A stretch of 64,000 nt of DNA, from the NCBI GenBank assembly GCA_028284045.1, contig JANQSN010000056.1, positions 62,001 through 126,000 of the forward strand, in the 5' to 3' direction. The stretch comes from Alphaproteobacteria bacterium. Lineage in GTDB: Bacteria > Pseudomonadota > Alphaproteobacteria > DSM-16000 > Inquilinaceae. This document shows, in pieces, positions 26,709 to 34,475 of the stretch; the stretch's first letter is position 1; every line of letters begins with the position of its first letter. Both the position numbers and the translations under genes were made by a program. The notes beneath the pieces were generated by a model. That model did no database searches and was not told the origin of the DNA. It worked only from the letters and a program-made list of their open reading frames with translations.

Positions 26709-28048
26709 ACGTTCAGCAGCAGGTTCTCGCGCTCCCAGGAGCTGATCACCCGGTTATAGGCGTCGTATTCGTCGAGCTTGACGTACCACATGGTGTCGAC
26801 GAAGCGGTCGCCCAGCACGCGCCGCAGCGGGGCGGAGCGGTTGAGCTGTTCCAAGCTGTCCCAGAGATGGCGGGGCAGGGTGAAGGGCAGCTTCTTGGCG
26901 CTGGCGGTGATCGGATCGGTCGGCATCAGGCGTTCGGTCATGCCCAACAGGCCGCAGGCCAGCGAGCCCGCGATCATCAGATAGGGGTTGCAGTCCGCAC
27001 CGGCGATGCGGTTCTCCACCCGCCGCGCGTCGGGCTCGTCCAGCGGTACGCGGAAGCCGACGGTGCGGTTGTCGTGGCCCCAATGCACGTTGATCGGCGC
27101 ATCGGTCATCGGGTCGAGGCGGCGGTAGCTGTTGACGTTGGGGGCGAACAGCGACATGGCGGCCGGTGCGTAGGTCTGAAGGCCGCCGATGAACGACAAC
27201 AGGGCGTCGCTGTCGCGTCCGTCGGCCCCGGCGAACAGATTGCGGCCGGTTGCCGCATCCACGACGCTCTGGTGCAGATGCATGGCGCTGCCCGGCTCGT
27301 GCTGCATCGGCTTGGCCATGAAGGTCGCATAGACGTTGTGGCGCAGCGCCGCCTCGCGCACCGTGCGCTTGAACATCAGCACCTGGTCGGCGAGGTCCAG
27401 CGCGTCGCCGTGGTTGAAATTGATCTCGATCTGCGCCGCACCGGCCTCGTGGCTCAGCGTGTCGACGTCGAGGTCCATGGCCTCGCAATAGTCGTAGACG
27501 TCCTCGAAGATCGGATCGAACTCGTTGACCGCATCGATGCCGAAGGCCTGCCGGCCGGTCTCCGGTCGGCCCGATCGCCCGATCGGCGGCTCTAGCGGGT
27601 AGTCCGGATCGGTGTTGATCCGCACCAGGAAGAATTCCAGCTCCGGCGCCACGATCGGCCGCCAGCCACGTTCGGCATAGGCGTCGAGCACCCGGCGCAG
27701 GACGTGGCGGGCGGCGACCTCCACCGGGCTGCCGTCGGCGTATTGGCAGTCGCAGATGACCTGCGCCGTCGGCTCCTCATACCAGGGCACGATGCGGATG
27801 GAGTCCTCGTCGGGCACCATGGTGACGTCGATCACCGCGGGGTTGGAGACCGTCTCCTCCAGCGGATAGGTGCCGGTGACCGTCTGGATGAAGATCGATT
27901 CCGGGACGCGCAGGCCGCGGGTCGCCAGGCCGCGCAGGAATTTGTCGTCGGGTAGGATCTTGCCGCGGGCGATGCCGTTGATGTCGGGCACCAGGCACTC
28001 GACCTCGGTAACGCGATGCTGCTCGATGAAGGGTCTGAGACGGGACAT
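26705..28048 (-). CDS. puuA: Glutamine synthetase-family ligase, likely gamma-glutamylputrescine synthetase
   Basis: A 447-residue member of the glutamine synthetase family. It opens with VTEVECLVPDINGIARGKIL, a PuuA/SpuI-like N-terminus, and carries the GS catalytic pattern AAQIEINFNHGDALDLADQ, the GSAMHLHQS metal-binding segment, and DNRTVGFRVP with ENRIAGADCNPYL. Such enzymes link glutamate to putrescine or another amine with ATP. The ATG at 28048 fits the family better than the ATG 13 codons earlier. It is divergent from a second GS-like gene, 138 bases away, which suggests shared regulation. Confidence 0.9.
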   Translation of the reverse strand: MSRLRPFIEQHRVTEVECLVPDINGIARGKILPDDKFLRGLATRGLRVPESIFIQTVTGTYPLEETVSNPAVIDVTMVPDEDSIRIVPWYEEPTAQVICDCQYADGSPVEVAARHVLRRVLDAYAERGWRPIVAPELEFFLVRINTDPDYPLEPPIGRSGRPETGRQAFGIDAVNEFDPIFEDVYDYCEAMDLDVDTLSHEAGAAQIEINFNHGDALDLADQVLMFKRTVREAALRHNVYATFMAKPMQHEPGSAMHLHQSVVDAATGRNLFAGADGRDSDALLSFIGGLQTYAPAAMSLFAPNVNSYRRLDPMTDAPINVHWGHDNRTVGFRVPLDEPDARRVENRIAGADCNPYLMIAGSLACGLLGMTERLMPTDPITASAKKLPFTLPRHLWDSLEQLNRSAPLRRVLGDRFVDTMWYVKLDEYDAYNRVISSWERENLLLNV

Positions 28049-28186
28049 GGGGGGCGCATCCGGTGCGGCTGCGGATCCGTCACACAAGGCCGGCCCGCTT
28101 GACCGCCGTCAAGCCGCATCCGACGATGGGGAGGGCTGCCCCGGCATTGCGCCGGCCGGCCCGACCCGCCCCTTTCCGGCCGAGAG

Positions 28187-29608
28187 ATGCGAGACCTCGC
28201 CAACACCGACGCCCCGCAGGACCGGTTCCCCGGCGCGGAGCCGGCGTGGGACGGCGCCGATGCTGCGCGGCGCTTCCTGGCCGACAATCCGGACCTGGCC
28301 TGCGTAGAGCTGCTGTTGCCCGATCTGGCCGGGGTCATGCGCGGCAAGCGGGCGCCGGCGGCGGACCTGGCGAAGCTGCTGACCCGGGGGATCGACCTGC
28401 CGGGCTCGGTCTACGGTCTGGATATCACCGGGGCGACGGTCGAGGAGACGGGGCTCGGCCTGTCCATCGGCGATGCCGATCGGGTCTGCCTGCCGGTTGA
28501 GGGCCGGTTGGCCCGCGTGCCCTGGCGACCGCGTCCGACCGCCCAAGTGCTGATGCGCATGACCGGCGAGGACGGCGGCCCCTTCTTCGCCGATCCGCGC
28601 GCGGTGCTGGAAGGGGTGGCGGCCCGCTTTGCGGCGCGCGGCTTGGTGCCGGTCGCGGCGCTGGAACTGGAATTCTACCTGGTGGCCGCCGACCGCGCCC
28701 CCGGCGCGCCGCCCCGGCCGCCCGAGGTCCCGGGCCGCGGCCATGCCGCCGGCGGCACCCAGGTCTACGCGCTGGACGATCTCGACGACTTCGACGCGGT
28801 GTTGGAGGAGATCCAGGCGTGCTGCCGGTGCCTCGATATTCCGGTGGACAGCGCGGTGGCGGAATACGCGCCCGCCCAGTACGAGATCAATCTCCGGCAT
28901 CGGCCTTGCGTCCTCGCGGCGGCCGACGATGCGGTCCTGTTCAAGCGCGTGGTCAAGCAGGTCGCCGCCAAGCATGGGCTGGCCGCGACCTTCATGGCAA
29001 AGCCCTATGCCGAGCTGGCCGGCAGCGGCCTGCATGTCCATCTCAGCCTGCTCGATCGGGCCGGCCGCAACCTCTTCGCCGACGACGACCCGGCCGGCAC
29101 GCCCGAACTCCGGCACGCGATCGGCGGCCTCTTGGCCCATATGGCCGAGGGCCAGGCCTTGTTCGCCCAGAACCAGAACGCCTATCGCCGGTTCCGGCGC
29201 GGCTGCTATGTGCCGCATGCGCCGACCTGGGGTATCAACAACCGCACGGTCGCGGTGCGCGTGCCCCGCGGGCCGGCCGACCAGCGCCGGCTGGAACACC
29301 GTCTGGCCGGCGCCGATGCCAATCCCTATCTGGTGGTGGCGGCCATCCTGGCGGCGGTGGAGTGGGGTCTGGACCAGCGCCTCGAACCGGGTCCGCCGAT
29401 CCTGGGCGATGCGGAATCAGCGGTCGATCCGGCCTTCGGCACCTCCTGGGCGCTCGCGCTGGACGGGCTGGCGGGCTCGCGCTTCTATGCCGAGGCGTTG
29501 GGGCACGGCTTCCTCGACGTCTATCTGGCGGTCAAGCGATCGGAGCGGGACCGGTTCCACAGCTTGGTCTCGCCGCTGGAGCACGAATGGTACTTGGAAC
29601 GGCTCTGA
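28187..29608 (+). CDS. Second glutamine synthetase-family ligase of the polyamine cluster
   Basis: A 473-residue GS-family ligase. It has ELLLPDLAGVMRGKR at the N-terminus, the catalytic-domain motifs ALELEFYLV, APAQYEINLRH and GSGLHVHLSL, and NNRTVAVRVP with EHRLAGADANPYL. It differs clearly from the neighbouring puuA-like protein, so the two may act on different amines, as seen where paralogous gamma-glutamyl-polyamine synthetases occur together. The start of the next gene lies inside its last 22 bases. A frame-correct alternative start was not sought further because the N-terminus is family-like from residue 40. Confidence 0.88.
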   Translation: MRDLANTDAPQDRFPGAEPAWDGADAARRFLADNPDLACVELLLPDLAGVMRGKRAPAADLAKLLTRGIDLPGSVYGLDITGATVEETGLGLSIGDADRVCLPVEGRLARVPWRPRPTAQVLMRMTGEDGGPFFADPRAVLEGVAARFAARGLVPVAALELEFYLVAADRAPGAPPRPPEVPGRGHAAGGTQVYALDDLDDFDAVLEEIQACCRCLDIPVDSAVAEYAPAQYEINLRHRPCVLAAADDAVLFKRVVKQVAAKHGLAATFMAKPYAELAGSGLHVHLSLLDRAGRNLFADDDPAGTPELRHAIGGLLAHMAEGQALFAQNQNAYRRFRRGCYVPHAPTWGINNRTVAVRVPRGPADQRRLEHRLAGADANPYLVVAAILAAVEWGLDQRLEPGPPILGDAESAVDPAFGTSWALALDGLAGSRFYAEALGHGFLDVYLAVKRSERDRFHSLVSPLEHEWYLERL

Positions 29609-30135
29609 TCGGGGCGGCGCTGACGCTTGGCGGCGGCGGCACGGTGCCGGGAACGGCGCTAAGGGTGCAGGAGTTCGGGGCGGGCACCGAGACGCCGCCC
29701 TGGCATATCGAATGCACCCGATTGCCGGCGGCGGGCAGCCCGGCCTGCGAACTCTACGCCGTCGCCATCTCCGATGCCGAGGGGCGGCCGGTCGATATGG
29801 TCGTGCAGATCGGCAGCTATGATGGCGCGGGCGGCATCACCATCGTGCTGGTCGGCTACGGCGTCGGCTTCGGCGAGGCGCCGGCCAGCATCCGGGTCGA
29901 CGACGCGATGATGCTGGGCCTCGGCGGGTCCACGGCCGATATCCGCTGCACCGGCCGGGTCTGCCATATCGGCGGTATCAGCGCGACCGCGCTGCTCAGC
30001 GCCGCGGCGGCGGGCCGCGACCTGGTGGTGGTCGGTCTCGACGGGGCGGGCCGGCCGGTGGAGTTCGCCTTTCCGCTGGACTACTTCGCCGACGGGTTCC
30101 TGGAATGGCAGCGACGCCAGGAGGAGGCTTCATGA
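29587..30135 (+). CDS. Exported IalB-family (invasion-associated locus B) protein
   Basis: A 182-residue protein with a signal-like N-terminus (MVLGTALIGAALTLGGGG). The mature part fits the IalB family: PPWHIECTRL, paired cysteines, an RVDDAMMLGLGG segment with CTGRVCHIGG, then ISATALLSAAAAGRDLVVVGLD. The family is periplasmic and of unknown biochemical role, first linked to host-cell invasion in Bartonella. The gene begins inside the end of the GS-like gene and its stop overlaps the next start as ATGA. It is therefore embedded in the polyamine transcript. Confidence 0.72.
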   Translation: MVLGTALIGAALTLGGGGTVPGTALRVQEFGAGTETPPWHIECTRLPAAGSPACELYAVAISDAEGRPVDMVVQIGSYDGAGGITIVLVGYGVGFGEAPASIRVDDAMMLGLGGSTADIRCTGRVCHIGGISATALLSAAAAGRDLVVVGLDGAGRPVEFAFPLDYFADGFLEWQRRQEEAS

Positions 30136-30287
30136 ACCGGTTCACGCCATCGCGCGCGCGCCTCATCTGGCCCGTCATCGCCGTTCTGGCGCTGACGCTC
30201 GGCGCTTGTGCCGGTGACTGGCCGCGGGTGCATGTCTCCGGCGCCGGCAACGATATCGAAGAGTGGCGCGTCGGCATTCCGTTCTAG
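30132..30287 (+). CDS. Small predicted lipoprotein
   Basis: A 51-residue protein beginning MNRFTPSRARLIWPV, with a hydrophobic helix ending in the lipobox LGAC (residues 23-26). The mature lipoprotein would be only about 26 residues. GGAGGAGG precedes the ATG, which overlaps the IalB-like stop. The gene lies 11 bases before the FAD oxidase gene. No family is recognised. Good initiation signals and a lipobox argue that it is real. Confidence 0.65.
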   Translation: MNRFTPSRARLIWPVIAVLALTLGACAGDWPRVHVSGAGNDIEEWRVGIPF

Positions 30288-30298
30288 GGATTTTCGCC

Positions 30299-31612
30299 AT
30301 GTCCGCGCCGTTGGCTGCCGCGCCCTCCTGGCCGCGGTCCTGGTACGCCGCCAGCGCCCATCCCTGGCAGCCGCGCCCGCCGCTGACCGGCGAGGCGGTG
30401 ACCGACGTCGTCGTGGTGGGCGGCGGCTTCACGGGCCTGTCGGCCGCGCTGGAGCTGGCGGAACGCGGCTACGCCGTCACCCTCTTGGAGGCCGCGCGCA
30501 TCGGCTTCGGCGCGTCGGGGCGCAATGGGGGCCATATCGCCACCGCCTACAACCAGTCCATGGCGACCATCGAGCGCCTGGTGGGACGCGAGGATGCCGG
30601 CCATCTCTGGCAGCTCTATGAGGGTGCCAAGGCGTTGATCGCCCAGCGGGTCGCCCGCCATCGGATCGACTGCGATCTGCACTGGGGCTACCTCCTGGCC
30701 GCGGTGAAGCCGCGCCATCGGGGCGAGCTGGCCCGCAGCCTCGACGAATGGCGCGACCGCTACGGCTACCCTTACGGCCGCCTGCTCGACCGCGACGAGA
30801 CCCGGGCGATGGTCGACAGTCCGCGCTATGTCGGCGGCCTGTTCGACGAAGGCGGTGGCCAGCTTCACCCGTTGAACTATGCGCTGGGCCTGGCCAGGGC
30901 GGCGGAGGCGGCCGGCGTGTGCCTTCACGAAGGGTCGGCGGTCACCGCGGTGACACCGGGTCCGCAACCCGTCTGCGAGACGGCGGAGGGGCGGGTGCGC
31001 GCCCGGGTCGGCGTCCTGCTGGCCGGCAACGCCTATCTGAAATCCCCCTTGCCGGCGGCCCGGCGTGTCATGCAGGGCCGGATCATGCCGGTGGGGACCT
31101 ATATGGTCGCCACCGCGCCCCTCGGCGCGGCGCGGGCCAATGCCCTGATTCCGGCCGATGTGCCGGTCGCTGACATCCTGTTCGTGCTGAACTACTACCG
31201 GCTGTCGGCCGACCGCCGGCTGCTGTTCGGGGGTTTGGTGAACTATTCCGGGATCGATCGGGCGGGCCTGGCCCGCCGGCTCCGCCGCACCATGGTCCAC
31301 TACTTCCCGGGGCTGGCCGACGTGCCGGTGGACTATGCCTGGGGCGGCAATGTCGCGATCACGCGCAATCGATTGCCGCATCTCGGGCGGCTGGACCAGA
31401 ATATCCTGTTTGCGCAGGGGTTCTCCGGCAATGGCGTGGCTCTGACGGGCATGGCCGGACGGGTGATGGCCGAGGCGCTGGTCGCGGCGTCGACGCGCTT
31501 CGACGTCTTCGCGCGGCTGCCGCATGGCCGGTTCCCGGGCGGACCAGGCCTGCGCGTCCCGGCGCTGGTGCTGGCGATGGCTTGGCTGCGGTTGAAGGAC
31601 CTGATCGGCTGA
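30299..31612 (+). CDS. puuB: FAD-dependent amine oxidase, likely gamma-glutamylputrescine oxidase
   Basis: A 437-residue flavoprotein of the DAO/glycine oxidase group. The N-terminal SWYAAS segment is typical of PuuB-like oxidases. The dinucleotide-binding motif is VVVGGGFTGLSAALELAERG near residues 40-60, and GASGRNGGHI follows at about 75-85. Near the end, FAQGFSGNGVALTGMAG is the C-terminal FAD contact. With the GS-like ligases and aminotransferase it fits the gamma-glutamylated putrescine route, oxidising gamma-glutamyl-amine to the aldehyde. An aldehyde dehydrogenase and a gamma-glutamyl hydrolase are not in this window. Confidence 0.88.
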   Translation: MSAPLAAAPSWPRSWYAASAHPWQPRPPLTGEAVTDVVVVGGGFTGLSAALELAERGYAVTLLEAARIGFGASGRNGGHIATAYNQSMATIERLVGREDAGHLWQLYEGAKALIAQRVARHRIDCDLHWGYLLAAVKPRHRGELARSLDEWRDRYGYPYGRLLDRDETRAMVDSPRYVGGLFDEGGGQLHPLNYALGLARAAEAAGVCLHEGSAVTAVTPGPQPVCETAEGRVRARVGVLLAGNAYLKSPLPAARRVMQGRIMPVGTYMVATAPLGAARANALIPADVPVADILFVLNYYRLSADRRLLFGGLVNYSGIDRAGLARRLRRTMVHYFPGLADVPVDYAWGGNVAITRNRLPHLGRLDQNILFAQGFSGNGVALTGMAGRVMAEALVAASTRFDVFARLPHGRFPGGPGLRVPALVLAMAWLRLKDLIG

Positions 31613-31615
31613 GCC

Positions 31616-31639
31616 GGCCCCGGCCCCGGCCCCGGCCCC
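31616..31639 (-). repeat. (GGGGCC)4 hexanucleotide repeat with G-quadruplex potential
   Basis: Right after the puuB stop, four GGCCCC units run from 31616 to 31639, i.e. (GGGGCC)4 on the minus strand. The minus strand has four runs of four G separated by CC. The tract is flanked by GAGCCGG (31611-31617) and CCGGCTC (31638-31644), which are complementary. It lies between convergent puuB and the DUF3553-like gene, 26 bases from that gene's stop. A quadruplex or GC hairpin could end either transcript. Confidence 0.85.
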
Positions 31640-31664
31640 GGCTCGGTGCCGCGGTGCCGGTGCA

Positions 31665-31856
31665 TCACCACGCGTCGTCGTCGGGGTCGGCCTCGACCGG
31701 GATCAGGGTCACCACGGCGCCGTCGATCACCACCTTGCCGCGGTGTTCGAAGCTGACGGTGATCTTGGTGCCGACGACCGTCTGCACCTGGCCGGTTCCC
31801 CATTCGGGAACCTCGGGATGGCGCACCAGGGCGCCGGGAACGAGTGTCTCCGGCAT
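31665..31856 (-). CDS. DUF3553-family small protein
   Basis: A 63-residue protein of predicted all-beta SH3-like form: PGALVRHPEVPEWGTGQVQ is the family signature, followed by KITVSFEHRGKVVI. Such domains occur alone or fused to DNA-repair and nucleotide-handling proteins in alphaproteobacteria. It ends in an acidic DPDDDAW tail. The gene is monocistronic, with chpT starting divergently 150 bases upstream. Confidence 0.78.
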   Translation of the reverse strand: MPETLVPGALVRHPEVPEWGTGQVQTVVGTKITVSFEHRGKVVIDGAVVTLIPVEADPDDDAW

Positions 31857-32006
31857 GCCTGCGATGGTACGGCGTTCGGCGCGCGGTGGCGAGCCGCCGT
31901 CGTCGGCTGGCCCACACGCCCGTCGGGGCGCTATCTTGACGGTGCTGTCTGTTCAATCTTTGGCGCGTCGGCCGGCAAGGCCCGGGCGCAGGGAAGGCTA
32001 CGGTCC

Positions 32007-32696
32007 ATGACGGTGACGATCCCGCTCAAGGTGCTGGAGCTGACCTGCTCGCGGATCTGCCACGACCTGATCAGCCCGGTCGGTGCGATCAACAACGGCG
32101 TGGAGCTGACGCAGGAGCTGTCCGACGAGATGGCCGAGCAGGCGATGGGCCTGATCGCCGACAGCGGCCGCCGGGCGGCCGCCCGCCTTCAGGTCTTTCG
32201 CCTGGCGCTCGGGGCCGCCGGGGGTCAGGCCGGGCTGGCGACCGCCGATGTGCGGTCCGTGCTGGAGGACGCGCTGGAAGGCGGCAAGACGACGCTGGAC
32301 TGGCCGGTGCGGGGTGCGGAGCCGGCCTTGCCGGCCGGCGCGGGCCGCCTGGTGGTCCTCGCCGCCATTCTGGCAGACGAGGCGCTGACCTACGGCGGGC
32401 GGATCGCGCTGACCTTCGAGGCGATGCCATCCGTCATCACCGTGACGGCCGAGGGCCGTGCAGCCAGGCTGCCGCCGGCCAGTCTGGCCGCGCTGGACGG
32501 CAGCCTTGCGGTGGGCGAGCTGACGGCGCGAAACGTCATCGCCGATCTGGCGCGGCGTTTTGCCGAGGCGATGGGGGCGACGATCACCGTCGACTTGCGT
32601 CCCGCCGAGCCTGCGGGATCGTCGGCCTTGCGCCTGGTCATTGGACTACCCCAAACCGCGGTCGGGTCAGGTGGCAATAGGCCTGTTTCCACCTAA
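32007..32696 (+). CDS. chpT: Histidine phosphotransferase ChpT
   Basis: A 229-residue dimeric phosphotransferase that relays phosphate from CckA to CtrA and CpdR in alphaproteobacteria. The phospho-accepting helix is visible near the N-terminus as SRICHDLISPVGAINNGVEL, with His19 the acceptor. The rest resembles a degenerate histidine-kinase ATPase domain, as expected of ChpT. The ATG at 32007 gives normal family length. It lies about 6 kb from cckA and beside early flagellar genes whose control region holds a CtrA box. A copy of the dispersed palindromic repeat follows its stop within about ten bases. Confidence 0.9.
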   Translation: MTVTIPLKVLELTCSRICHDLISPVGAINNGVELTQELSDEMAEQAMGLIADSGRRAAARLQVFRLALGAAGGQAGLATADVRSVLEDALEGGKTTLDWPVRGAEPALPAGAGRLVVLAAILADEALTYGGRIALTFEAMPSVITVTAEGRAARLPPASLAALDGSLAVGELTARNVIADLARRFAEAMGATITVDLRPAEPAGSSALRLVIGLPQTAVGSGGNRPVST

Positions 32697-32706
32697 CGCG
32701 TACGGC

Positions 32707-32794
32707 GCTGACTCTGGTCAGCCCGGCACGCTCCATCGTCCGGTTTTGTCGCATTTTCCGAGTCGCCGGGTGGGTCCACCTGGCTCGAAAACGC
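32707..32794 (-). repeat. Dispersed 88-bp palindromic repeat, copy B
   Basis: This segment aligns ungapped with 8616-8703 (about 72 of 88 identical by hand). It has the palindrome TTTTCCGAGTCGCCGGGTG facing CACCTGGCTCGAAAA, and a GCTGAC/GTCAGC stem at the other end. It begins one base after the stop of the broken glutathione S-transferase frame and ends near the chpT stop. As in the other two places, it stands directly downstream of a leftward or matching-strand gene, with the TTTT palindrome first. Confidence 0.8.
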
Positions 32795-32795
32795 C

Positions 32796-32985
32796 CTACC
32801 GCCGCGCGGGCAGGGTGGGGCGGGTCGCCATCCTGCCGAGCCACGGTCCCAGGCGCGGCAGGGCATCGACCAACGTCGTGCCGCCCTCTGTCATGGCGAG
32901 ATAGAGCATCATCGGCGCGAGGTGCAGGTCGGCCAGCGTCAGGGCCTCGCCGACCAGGTAGCCGTCCCCCGACGCGAGTCCGTTC
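32796..32985 (-). pseudogene. Remnant of a glutathione S-transferase gene (C-terminal end only)
   Basis: Reading leftward from just after the fliP stop, the frame gives LNGLASGDGYLVGEALTLAD, then HLAPMMLYLAMTEGG and PRLGPWLGRMATRPTLPARR before a TAG. This is the C-terminal helical domain of a glutathione S-transferase, with its conserved LADLHLAP core. The thioredoxin-like N-terminal domain and any start are missing; upstream sequence is the 3' end of fliP in another frame. It is therefore a truncated relict joined directly to fliP, bounded on the other side by repeat copy B. That juxtaposition suggests a past deletion or recombination. Confidence 0.75.
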
Positions 32986-33757
32986 AGATCGTCCCGAAGC
33001 TTTCCATCAGGCTGCCGGTCACCAGATACCACCCGTCCACCAGGACGAAGAAAATCAGCTTGAACGGCAGGGAGATCATCACCGGCGGCAGCATCATCAT
33101 GCCCATGGACATCAGGATCGACGCCACCACCATGTCGATGATCAGGAAGGGCAGGAAGATCAGGAAGCCGATCTCGAAGGCGCGTTTCAGCTCGCTGATC
33201 ATGAAGGCCGGGATCAGCGCTTGGAGGGGCACCTCCTCCGGCCCGGCGCCCACCTCAAGATCGCCCATCTGGATGAACAGGCCGAGGTCCTGCTCGCGCA
33301 CATGGGCCAGCATGAAGTCGCGGAAGGGCGCCGTCGTCTCCTCGAACGCCTGCTCGATGGCGATCTCGTCGTCGATCAGCGGCTGAAGCCCGTTGGTCCA
33401 GGCCTGCTGGAAGGCCGGGGCCATGATGTAGGCGGTCAGGAACAGCGCGAGGCTGATGATCACCTGGTTGGGCGGCGCCTGCGGCGTGCCCAGCGCGCTG
33501 CGCAGGAAGGACAGGACGACGACGATCCGGGTGAACGAGGTGACCATCACCAGGAGAGATGGCGCCAGCGACAGCACCGTGACCAGGGCGACGAGCTGAA
33601 GGATTGCACCGGTCATGGTGCCGTCGCCCGCCGCCCCGCCGAGGTCGAGGCTGAGGGACTGGGCGGCCGCGGGGTCGACGGCCCCTGCGGTCGTCAGCGC
33701 CGCTGCCAGGGCCGCGCTCGCCCAGCGGCCGAGGCGGGGTCCGGGGCGCGGGCTCAC
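32984..33757 (-). CDS. fliP: Flagellar type III export gate protein FliP
   Basis: A 257-residue membrane protein of the flagellar export gate. It has a cleavable-looking N-terminal signal (ASAALAAALTTAGAVDPAAA), then the conserved core LVTVLSLAPSLLVMVTSFTR and LGTPQAPPNQVIISLALFLT. Near the end are IPAFMISELKRAFEIGFLIF and DMVVASILMSMGMMMLPP. The most likely start is the GTG at 33757, which overlaps the fliO stop as GTGA. FliP, FliQ and FliR form the substrate channel; fliQ and fliR are in the divergent operon. The stop abuts a glutathione S-transferase relict. Confidence 0.94.
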   Translation of the reverse strand: MSPRPGPRLGRWASAALAAALTTAGAVDPAAAQSLSLDLGGAAGDGTMTGAILQLVALVTVLSLAPSLLVMVTSFTRIVVVLSFLRSALGTPQAPPNQVIISLALFLTAYIMAPAFQQAWTNGLQPLIDDEIAIEQAFEETTAPFRDFMLAHVREQDLGLFIQMGDLEVGAGPEEVPLQALIPAFMISELKRAFEIGFLIFLPFLIIDMVVASILMSMGMMMLPPVMISLPFKLIFFVLVDGWYLVTGSLMESFGTI

Positions 33758-34128
33758 GGCAGATCCTCGGCCCCGCCGGCAGGGGGTGCCCCTTGGGCCG
33801 GCTGCAGGCGGGTCTCGGTGTCCGCCAGGGTGCGGCCGAAATCCTCGGCCCTGTCCCGGTCGATCTTGTGGCCGTCGACCACGAGATCCCCCGCCGGTCC
33901 CAGCAGAAGCAGGAACTCGCGGTCGTCCCGGCGGACGAGGACGAGCCGGCGCTTGGCGTCCAGCCCCAGCATCTCCACGACGGCGAGACGGCGCCCGCCG
34001 CGACCGCCAGCGGCCAGCGAGCGGCCCATCTGCAGTCCATAGCGGCGCAGCGCCCAGGCGGCCGCGACGATCAGGCCGAGCACCAGAATCAGCGCGGCGA
34101 TGAACCGCAGATAGGCCGCCATGTCCAT
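33754..34128 (-). CDS. fliO: Flagellar biosynthesis protein FliO
   Basis: A 124-residue protein with one N-terminal membrane helix (residues about 8-27) and a cytoplasmic domain with RLAVVEMLGLDAKRRLVLVR and DDREFLLLLGP, the typical FliO pattern. FliO helps assemble the FliP ring. Two ATG codons two residues apart could start it. Its stop overlaps the fliP start, so the two are coupled. The C-terminal 35 residues are Pro/Ala-rich and likely disordered. Confidence 0.85.
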   Translation of the reverse strand: MDMAAYLRFIAALILVLGLIVAAAWALRRYGLQMGRSLAAGGRGGRRLAVVEMLGLDAKRRLVLVRRDDREFLLLLGPAGDLVVDGHKIDRDRAEDFGRTLADTETRLQPAQGAPPAGGAEDLP

Positions 34129-34160
34129 TGGTGGGGGAGCCTCTATCGCTTTGGGGCCGC

Positions 34161-34475
34161 TCAGCCGGCGCCGGGCGCGCGGTCGCCGGCACCGTCCCCG
34201 GACGGCGGCGGCTTCAGCGCGCCTTCCAGCTCGTCGAGGCGGGCCAGCAGCGCGGTCAGCGGCTCCGCGAAATGCGCGCGGTCGGCCGGCGGCAGGGCGG
34301 CGATGGCGCCGCAAACGCCCGTCACGGCAGGCTTCAACGGCAGCAGATCGGTCGCGACCCCGGCGGCGGCGGCGGTCGACAGACGCGCCAGCGCAACGGC
34401 CAGCGCGGCCACCCGGCGGTCGAGATCGGCCGGGGCGTCGTCGGTTTCTGAGGCGGCGGCCGGCAGGTCGGTCAC
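34161..34475 (-). CDS. Unrecognised 104-residue helical protein within the flagellar export operon
   Basis: A GTG-started protein with no recognised family, overlapping the FlhB-like stop as GTGA. It is Ala/Leu-rich and helical (RRVAALAVALARLSTAAAAG and EPLTALLARLDELEGAL), with an acidic start and a Pro/Gly-rich end. No signal peptide or membrane helix is evident. Its tight coupling between an FlhB-like gene and fliO argues for a role in flagellar assembly, perhaps as a small export-apparatus partner. That role is inference from position only. Confidence 0.6.
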   Translation of the reverse strand: MTDLPAAASETDDAPADLDRRVAALAVALARLSTAAAAGVATDLLPLKPAVTGVCGAIAALPPADRAHFAEPLTALLARLDELEGALKPPPSGDGAGDRAPGAG

